Assembly (NCBI GenBank): GCA_021732215.1 | Contig: JAKFVL010000007.1 | Location: 147,876-211,875, forward strand | Length of the DNA stretch: 64,000 nt | Reading direction: 5' to 3' | Source of the DNA: Hyphomicrobiales bacterium | GTDB taxonomy: Bacteria; Pseudomonadota; Alphaproteobacteria; Rhizobiales; Xanthobacteraceae | In this document: positions 56,995 to 64,000 of the stretch, piece by piece | Position numbering within the stretch: position 1 is the first letter of the stretch | Layout: each line of letters starts with the position of its first letter | Translations under genes and position numbers: made by a program | Notes under the pieces: model-generated | Told to the model about the DNA's origin: nothing | The model's input: the letters and a program-made list of their open reading frames with translations, nothing else | Databases searched by the model: none

Positions 56995-58175
56995 TGCGAC
57001 CTCACCACAGCAACGATGCGAATCTTCTTGTTACCTCCCCCCTTGAGGGGGAGCAAAAGGCGGCCGATGGCCGCCGTCTTGAAGAACGCCAAGGCGAAGC
57101 CTTGGCTATGGCGAAGCATCGGGAGGGGGGTGAGCAACAAGCGCAAATGTCTCAGCGTACCCCGCTCCCCGACCCTCCCCCTCAAGGGGGGAGGGAGCAA
57201 AATCGGCGCGAGCAGCAGCCGCGGCGCGAGAAGCGCGACGTTCACGGCTGGGTCGTGCTCGACAAGCCGATCGGCATGACGTCGACACATGCGGTCGCAG
57301 TCGTGAAGCGTTTGTTTTCGGCCAAACGCGCCGGCCATGCCGGCACGCTCGATCCGCTTGCCTCCGGCGGATTGCCGATCGCGCTCGGCGAGGCCACCAA
57401 GACGGTTCCGTTCGTGATGGATGGCCGCAAGCGCTATCGCTTCACCGTTCAGTGGGGCGAAGAACGCGACACCGACGACACCGAAGGCCGCTCGACTGCA
57501 ACCAGCGACAGCCGCCCAGCCGCAGCGGCGATCGAGGCGCTGCTGCCCCGGTTCACCGGCGTGATCCAGCAGGTTCCGCCGCAGTATTCCGCGATCAAGA
57601 TCCAGGGCGAACGGGCCTATGATCTCGCCCGCGACGGCGAGACCGTGATCCTGCAACCGCGCCCGGTCGAGATTCATAAATTAAGCCTGACAGAACATAC
57701 GGATAGCGGCCAGACCACGTTTGAGGCCGAGTGCGGCAAGGGCACCTATGTCCGCTCGCTGGCCCGCGATATGGGCCGGATTTTAGGCTGTTATGGCCAT
57801 ATCTGCGCGCTCCGGCGGACCCTGGCAGGCCCGTTTACCGAATCGGACGCAATTCCGCTGGAACGGCTGGAGGCTTTGTGCGATAGAGCCGCGTCCGGCG
57901 AGGGAAACCTCGCCGACGCGCTTTTGCCCGTTGAGACCGCGCTGGACGACATCCCGGCACTGGCCGTCACACGGGCGGATGCGGCAAGGCTCCATCGGGG
58001 CCAGGCCGTTTTGTTGCGCGGACGGGATGCGCCCAATAGTAGCGGCACAGTCTATGTCACGGTCGCAGGCCGTCTTCTGGCGCTTGCTGAAATTGGCAAT
58101 GGCGAACTCATCCCCAAGCGCGTGTTCAACCTGTCCGGGCTGACAGCCTCATCCGGACGCAAACAGGGTGTTTGA
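56994..58175 (+). CDS. truB: tRNA pseudouridine(55) synthase TruB with repeat-derived N-terminal insertion
   Basis: 393 residues from the ATG overlapping the rbfA stop. The catalytic domain starts near residue 81 ([20 protein letters not shown]), with the catalytic Asp in [24 protein letters not shown] and a PUA-like C-terminus follow. It makes pseudouridine 55 in the T loop of tRNAs. About residues 11-70 are encoded by an inserted dispersed element (57031-57200); they are Gly/Gln/Pro-rich, have no similarity to TruB, and keep the frame. The likely ancestral start is [10 protein letters not shown] joined to [10 protein letters not shown]. Confidence 0.95.
   Translation: MRPHHSNDANLLVTSPLEGEQKAADGRRLEERQGEALAMAKHREGGEQQAQMSQRTPLPDPPPQGGREQNRREQQPRREKRDVHGWVVLDKPIGMTSTHAVAVVKRLFSAKRAGHAGTLDPLASGGLPIALGEATKTVPFVMDGRKRYRFTVQWGEERDTDDTEGRSTATSDSRPAAAAIEALLPRFTGVIQQVPPQYSAIKIQGERAYDLARDGETVILQPRPVEIHKLSLTEHTDSGQTTFEAECGKGTYVRSLARDMGRILGCYGHICALRRTLAGPFTESDAIPLERLEALCDRAASGEGNLADALLPVETALDDIPALAVTRADAARLHRGQAVLLRGRDAPNSSGTVYVTVAGRLLALAEIGNGELIPKRVFNLSGLTASSGRKQGV
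57031..57200. repeat. Inverted-repeat element inserted in frame in truB (family F)
   Basis: TACCTCCCCCCTTGAGGGGG, then AGCAAAA, at the left end mirrors ACCCTCCCCCTCAAGGGGGG, then AGGGAGCAAAA, at the right in partly inverted form. GGCGGCCGATGGCCGCC lies inside, and the sequence GCGAAGCCTTGGCTATGGCG follows. The translated parts (SPLEGE ... PPPQGGRE) are typical of such elements in this bacterial group. It is absent from the TruB fold. Confidence 0.8.
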
Positions 58176-58192
58176 CACCCAAGGGTATGACG

Positions 58193-58462
58193 ATGTCGAT
58201 TTCGGCAAGCCGCAAGGCAGAACTGATCAAGACCAACGCCAACAAAGCCGGCGATACCGGCTCTCCCGAGGTTCAGGTTGCGATCCTCTCGGAACGCATC
58301 AATAACCTCACCGAGCATTTCAAGACCCATGGCAAGGACAATCATTCGCGCCGCGGCCTGTTGAAGCTCGTCTCCACCCGGCGCTCGCTTCTCGACTACG
58401 TCAAGAAGAACGACGAAGCGCGCTACAAGTCCCTGCTCGAAAAGCACAACATCCGCCGCTGA
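58193..58462 (+). CDS. rpsO: 30S ribosomal protein S15
   Basis: 89 residues, the standard length, from the ATG at 58193; earlier in-frame TTG and ATG codons are rejected because the family starts [43 protein letters not shown] and [12 protein letters not shown] are the family blocks. It binds the central domain of 16S rRNA. It lies between truB and pnp in the conserved order. Confidence 0.98.
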   Translation: MSISASRKAELIKTNANKAGDTGSPEVQVAILSERINNLTEHFKTHGKDNHSRRGLLKLVSTRRSLLDYVKKNDEARYKSLLEKHNIRR

Positions 58463-58844
58463 CGAGCGTTCACGCACGCCTGTCGCGTGCGCACGGGCAT
58501 GATCCGCCTTCGGGCATTTCCTGAATCCAGATCATGCTCACACGAAACACCGTGCGGGAGGATTTTTGTTCGGCCGCACGGACCACGTTCAGCAGCAATC
58601 CGGCGGCTGGACATGACGGGCAAGGTGCCCGTCGCGCGGACCTAAGGGTGGTCCGCTCCATCGGAAGGATGGAAGCCATTTCAAGCATCAAGGCCTCGAG
58701 CACCGGAGCTTTGGCAGGATTGCCGGACGCTGATTTCGCGCACTCGCGAACAACGTCCCGCTGTCTTGCCGATCGCTTCCTCGTTCGAGGCTTTGTGTTT
58801 TGCGGCTTTCGCAGCCTTTCGCGAAACCATGAAAGATAACTGCA
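58463..58844. other. rpsO-pnp intergenic region with palindromic element
   Basis: 382 bases. GGGCATGATCCGCCTTCGGG, then CATTTCC...AGATCATGCTC at 58496-58538 is a relative of the palindrome at 40734-40782. In other bacteria this interval holds pnp autoregulatory stem-loops cut by RNase III, and a similar role here is possible. No gene was recognised. Confidence 0.5.
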
Positions 58845-60998
<2,154 letters not shown>

Positions 60999-61024
60999 GC
61001 CTGCGAGATTGCAAGATTAATGAA

Positions 61025-61048
61025 GGGCGGCTCTCGGGCCGCCCTTTT
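61025..61048 (+). terminator. Rho-independent terminator after pnp
   Basis: GGGCGGC-TCTCGG-GCCGCCC followed by TTTTGTTTT, 26 bases after the stop. Confidence 0.92.
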
Positions 61049-61346
61049 GTTTTGGGCAGCGCGCTTGCCCCGGACGCAGCCGCCCCACCACCTCCACAAC
61101 GCAACGCGGCACGCTGCATCGCGTTCGGGACAATCCTTTCTGCGAACGACTCGCAAAGATAATTGCCGAGGTTGCTGCATCCGATTGCCGCATCTGGAAG
61201 TAATCCATGAAACTGCGTTTACGCGCGGTTCGTAATTCGGAAGCCATTTGCGCGTATCGGTTTCTGTACCGGACATCGATTCGCTGGTGGATGTCCTGAC
61301 GTCAAACACCTGACTGCATTCACGCATCACAAAGAGGAGCGTCATC
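61049..61346. other. Intergenic region before the superoxide dismutase gene
   Basis: About 300 bases with the promoter of the dismutase gene and an AAAGAGGAG ribosome-binding site at its end. No gene was seen. Confidence 0.5.
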
Positions 61347-62075
61347 ATGTCATCTCTCTCCCGCCGTCGCCTGTTCACCGCCGCAGCCGGCGTCGCCGTT
61401 GCAGCCGCAGCACCCCGCATGGTGTTTGCACAGGCCATGGCGCCCGCTGGCGCCTTCAAACTCCCCGCGCTCGCCTATCCGTACAACGCGCTCGAGCCTC
61501 ACATCGATGCCAAGACCATGGAAATTCACAACACCCGGCATCACCAGGCCTTCGTTACCAACCTGAACAATTTCGCCAAGGACAACCCGCAGATCGCCGA
61601 AAAGCCGATAGCGGACGTACTCGCCAATCTTTCGGCGCTGCCGGATACGATCCGTACCGGCGTGCGTAACAGCATGGGCGGTCACGCCAACCACACCATG
61701 TTCTGGGAGATCATGGGACCGAACGGCGGCAAGGCCGGAGGCGAAGTGCTGGCCGCGATCGACCGTGATCTCGGCGGCATGGAAAAGATGACGAACGACT
61801 TCAACGCCGCCGGTGGCCGCGTATTCGGTTCGGGCTGGGTGTTCGTCAACGTCGCCAAGGATGGCAAGCTCTCGATGGAGACGCGGCCTAATCAGGACAA
61901 TCCGATGATGGACGGCAAGCTCGCACTGTTCGGCAATGACGTCTGGGAACACGCCTATTACCTGAACTACCAGAACCGCCGCCCCGATTACCTGAAGGCG
62001 TGGTGGAACACGGTGAACTGGACCAAGATCAGCGAGCGCTATGCCGCCGCGAAAGCCGGCAAGCTCGCCGTTTGA
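61347..62075 (+). CDS. Exported Fe/Mn superoxide dismutase
   Basis: 242 residues. The first 29 residues (SRRRLFTAAAG, then hydrophobic Ala/Val, ending VFAQ) form a Tat signal peptide with its twin arginine. The mature enzyme has metal ligands His61 (in EIHNTRHHQAF), His116 (in GGHANHTMFW), Asp198 and His202 (in DVWEHAYYLNY). It dismutates superoxide. Export after folding with metal, in the periplasm, is predicted. Metal (Fe or Mn) cannot be decided from motifs. It is monocistronic, followed by a terminator. Confidence 0.95.
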   Translation: MSSLSRRRLFTAAAGVAVAAAAPRMVFAQAMAPAGAFKLPALAYPYNALEPHIDAKTMEIHNTRHHQAFVTNLNNFAKDNPQIAEKPIADVLANLSALPDTIRTGVRNSMGGHANHTMFWEIMGPNGGKAGGEVLAAIDRDLGGMEKMTNDFNAAGGRVFGSGWVFVNVAKDGKLSMETRPNQDNPMMDGKLALFGNDVWEHAYYLNYQNRRPDYLKAWWNTVNWTKISERYAAAKAGKLAV

Positions 62076-62101
62076 CTGCAAGCCTCATCACCGGACGCAA
62101 T

Positions 62102-62126
62102 GGGCGGCTTTCGAGCCGCCCTTTTT
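62102..62126 (+). terminator. Rho-independent terminator after the superoxide dismutase gene
   Basis: GGGCGGCT-TTCG-AGCCGCCC followed by TTTTT. Confidence 0.92.
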
Positions 62127-62223
62127 CGTTTGGCGCGCCATTTTTTTCGCTTGCCGCGCTATGGCTCCGTAGGTATCCGCCAAGTGACTTGGCTCCGTAA
62201 GGTGATCCGGATAATCTCAACGC

Positions 62224-62430
62224 ATGGAGCTGCAATCGATCCTGACCTGCCCGCGTTGCCATCATCAGGCAACCGAGATCATGCCGACCGATGCCTGCCA
62301 GTTCTTCTATGACTGCAAGGGATGCGGCGAACGGCTCAAGCCCAAGCCAGGCGATTGCTGCGTGTTCTGCTCATACGGCTCCGTGCCATGTCCGCCAATT
62401 CAGGCTGGCGAGAACTGCTGCCAGAGCTGA
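62224..62430 (+). CDS. Small cysteine-rich protein, probable zinc-binding
   Basis: 68 residues with nine cysteines. CPRCHHQ (9-15), YDCKGCG and GDCCVFCSYGSVPCPPIQ follow in order, then NCC near the end. Two CxxC pairs suggest a zinc ribbon, and the GDCCVFCSYG block is a conserved small-protein family of unknown function found in many proteobacteria. No membrane segment. It precedes the glutathione transferase gene by 123 bases on the same strand. Confidence 0.8.
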   Translation: MELQSILTCPRCHHQATEIMPTDACQFFYDCKGCGERLKPKPGDCCVFCSYGSVPCPPIQAGENCCQS

Positions 62431-62553
62431 GCAGCACACCGCATTATTTTCACATTGACCCAGCAGATTACTGCGCTCGTGCTGTCGTGAAACAGAACAA
62501 CGGTGACGTAACAACCGCTCCGTCCGATTGCGCCGAACAACAAGAGGCCCCAG

Positions 62554-63144
62554 ATGATCCAGATTTATCACTCGCCAAAATCGCGTTCGTTCACCGCGCT
62601 GTGGGCGATGGAAGAAACCGGCGAGCCCTACGAGCGTGTTCTGACCGACATTAACGCCGGCGCGCAGAAGAAGCCGGAATACCTCGCGATCAATCCGATG
62701 GGCAAGGTGCCCGGATTGAAGGACGGCGACACCGGTATGGGCGAAGCAGCCGCGATCTGCGCCTACATCGCCGAACGCTTTCCAAATGCGAAACTGGCGC
62801 CGCCGGTCGGTGACGCGGCCCGCGCGCGCTATCTTTACTGGCTGTTCTTTGCGGCAAACATCGAGGCCGCCATCACGCAGGTTTTCGCCAGGATCCAGAT
62901 GCCTTCGAGCTCGGCGGGCTGGGGCGATGCAACGCAGGTGTTCGATGTGATCAACAGGGCGATCGACAAAGGCCCATGGATTCTCGGCGACGACTTCTCC
63001 GCCGCCGACATTCCGCTCGCTGCCGGCGTGAACTTCGCGACCCGGGTGTTCAAGATGATCCCGTCACGGCCCTCGTTCGACCGCTACCTCGACCGCTGCA
63101 TGGCGAGGCCGGCATTCCAGCGCGCGTTTGCGCTGGCAAACTGA
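62554..63144 (+). CDS. Glutathione S-transferase family protein
   Basis: 196 residues. The thioredoxin-like N-terminal domain starts MIQIYHSPKSRSFTALWAME, with NPMGKVPGLKDGD (the cis-Pro motif) and GEAAAICAYIAERF for glutathione binding. The C-terminal domain is helical (FSAADIPLAAGVNFATRV with the N-capping motif). The usual catalytic Ser lies at 11 or 13 in this class. It conjugates glutathione to an electrophile or acts as a reductase; the substrate is not known. Confidence 0.93.
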   Translation: MIQIYHSPKSRSFTALWAMEETGEPYERVLTDINAGAQKKPEYLAINPMGKVPGLKDGDTGMGEAAAICAYIAERFPNAKLAPPVGDAARARYLYWLFFAANIEAAITQVFARIQMPSSSAGWGDATQVFDVINRAIDKGPWILGDDFSAADIPLAAGVNFATRVFKMIPSRPSFDRYLDRCMARPAFQRAFALAN

Positions 63145-63162
63145 CGGAGGAAGAGCTGCGCC

Positions 63163-63855
63163 TCAGGCGCCGGCGAAAGCGAGGTCGCCGGCCTCGCGGC
63201 CCGGCAGAACCATCTTCGCGCCGCTTACAGAGCGCAGTGGCGCAGTTCGAATGACAAGCCGGTCGAGATCCTGGCGTCGCGGCTGATCGACGAATTTCAC
63301 GGCGAAACCGTCAGGCAAGATTCTGGCCACCCGGCCGACGCACGCGCCGATCGCCAGCGGCGTTCCGATCTCCGGCTGGAGCTGAGCGGACACCGCGACT
63401 CCCGATACCGACATATCGATAATGAAACACTTGTGAATTGTCCCATCGGCAAGGGTCAGGATCGAATGCGGGCTCGCGGGAATGATACGCGCGTCCCTTC
63501 TGGCGTCGGGAATGCTTGGGTCTTTCTGTTTTTCCTTGATCCAGTTCAGCTTGTTCGCGAATGCATCGCGCATGGAGCTGGACATCTCGAGCTCAAGCAG
63601 AAAGCGGCCAGCTTTCACGTCGCTGATATGACCCTCGAAGTTTCCGAAATCGCGGAAGTAGGGCGTAATGCGATCGCCGATCTTTCCGGACACCGGCACC
63701 TCGACCATCATCCGGTCCGGTGAGACGCGAGTGGTCCGGCACGCGAACGTTCGCGGACGGCCCTGCGGATCGAACCATTTCGGCAGCGCATAGCTTCCGC
63801 CGACTGCAATATCAACGGCCCATTGCTTCGAAAATTCCTCAACAGACATGGACAT
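63163..63855 (-). CDS. PilZ domain protein
   Basis: 230 residues from the ATG at 63855; ATGs at 63849 and 63882 are alternatives. The C-terminal half is a canonical PilZ domain: RRDARI (RxxxR, cyclic-di-GMP site), DMSVSGVAV (D/NxSxxG) and GRVARILPDGFAVKF. The N-terminal half (FACRTTRVSPDRMMVEVPVS, then GKIGDRITPYFRDFG) resembles a second degenerate PilZ barrel without the binding motif. It would respond to cyclic di-GMP, for which a synthesis/degradation enzyme is encoded at 10017-12419. It faces the glutathione transferase gene. Confidence 0.88.
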   Translation of the reverse strand: MSMSVEEFSKQWAVDIAVGGSYALPKWFDPQGRPRTFACRTTRVSPDRMMVEVPVSGKIGDRITPYFRDFGNFEGHISDVKAGRFLLELEMSSSMRDAFANKLNWIKEKQKDPSIPDARRDARIIPASPHSILTLADGTIHKCFIIDMSVSGVAVSAQLQPEIGTPLAIGACVGRVARILPDGFAVKFVDQPRRQDLDRLVIRTAPLRSVSGAKMVLPGREAGDLAFAGA

Positions 63856-64000
63856 ATCCCGCGAACGCATCGCGCAGTACACGCGCCATAGTTTAGGAAA
63901 GCCGGATTGCCGAAGGAATAACGTAAAAAGCCATTCTCGTTTTTCGTTGTCGCCGGGTTACGAGATTAGGATAAATTTTAATGAATCAGAGCTCGTGCCC

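Overview
The window looks like a chromosomal segment of an alphaproteobacterium of the Bradyrhizobium/Rhodopseudomonas/Afipia group (Nitrobacteraceae). The core gene order points that way (rpsT - dnaA - dnaN - recF - gyrB, then tsaB - rimI - fur - miaB - phoH - ybeY - corC - lnt, then rimP - nusA - ylxR - infB - rbfA - truB - rpsO - pnp), as do the Fur sequence and the many dispersed inverted repeats. The assignment is by recognition only; no search was run.

1-7957 is the right end of an integrated genomic island. It ends in a 45-bp copy of the 3' part of a tRNA-Arg(CCG) gene (7913-7957, attR), beside a tyrosine recombinase (6376-7719, minus). The intact tRNA and the left end lie outside the window. 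The cargo is a compact operon preceded by a good promoter and a repeat cluster that may be an operator: an acyl-carrier-like protein, an XRE repressor, an ImmA/IrrE metallopeptidase, a thymidylate-synthase-like enzyme, a protein of the DNA-base hypermodification helical family with an AT-hook, and a two-domain MazG-type NTP pyrophosphohydrolase. Facing it is a second AcpS-type phosphopantetheinyl transferase, followed by a membrane-anchored dCTP-deaminase/dUTPase-like protein that lacks the deaminase glutamate. Together they suggest an inducible pathway that makes a modified thymine/uracil nucleotide or DNA base, perhaps using a carrier-bound group. This is the most novel part of the window. 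A partial Fic-family gene lies to its left.

7958-16.6 kb is ordinary chromosome, mostly on the minus strand: isonitrile-hydratase-like protein, an AraC-type remnant, PaaI thioesterase, GGDEF-EAL protein, dienelactone hydrolase, a Bug/TctC binding protein and MsrA. Around rpsT and the 1.4-kb non-coding stretch before dnaA the strand preference flips, and most core genes to the right are on plus.

18-34 kb holds dnaA, dnaN, recF and gyrB, then a catabolic group: malonyl-CoA decarboxylase, a second Bug protein, MmgE/PrpD, SDR, enoyl-CoA hydratase and a beta-lactamase-fold hydrolase. 33.6-48.8 kb holds PfkB kinase, murJ, trpS, universal stress protein, NifU-like protein, the tsaB-rimI-fur group, a HAD phosphatase, the miaB-phoH-ybeY-corC-lnt translation/envelope cluster, a PraR-like regulator and trmB. 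50-61 kb is the rimP-nusA-ylxR-infB-rbfA-truB-rpsO-pnp translation/RNA cluster. The end has a Tat-exported superoxide dismutase, a cysteine-rich small protein, a glutathione transferase and a PilZ protein.

Several families of inverted-repeat elements sit between core genes, and some alter genes: one is inserted in frame in truB, one supplies the trmB stop codon, and one directly precedes the HAD phosphatase start.
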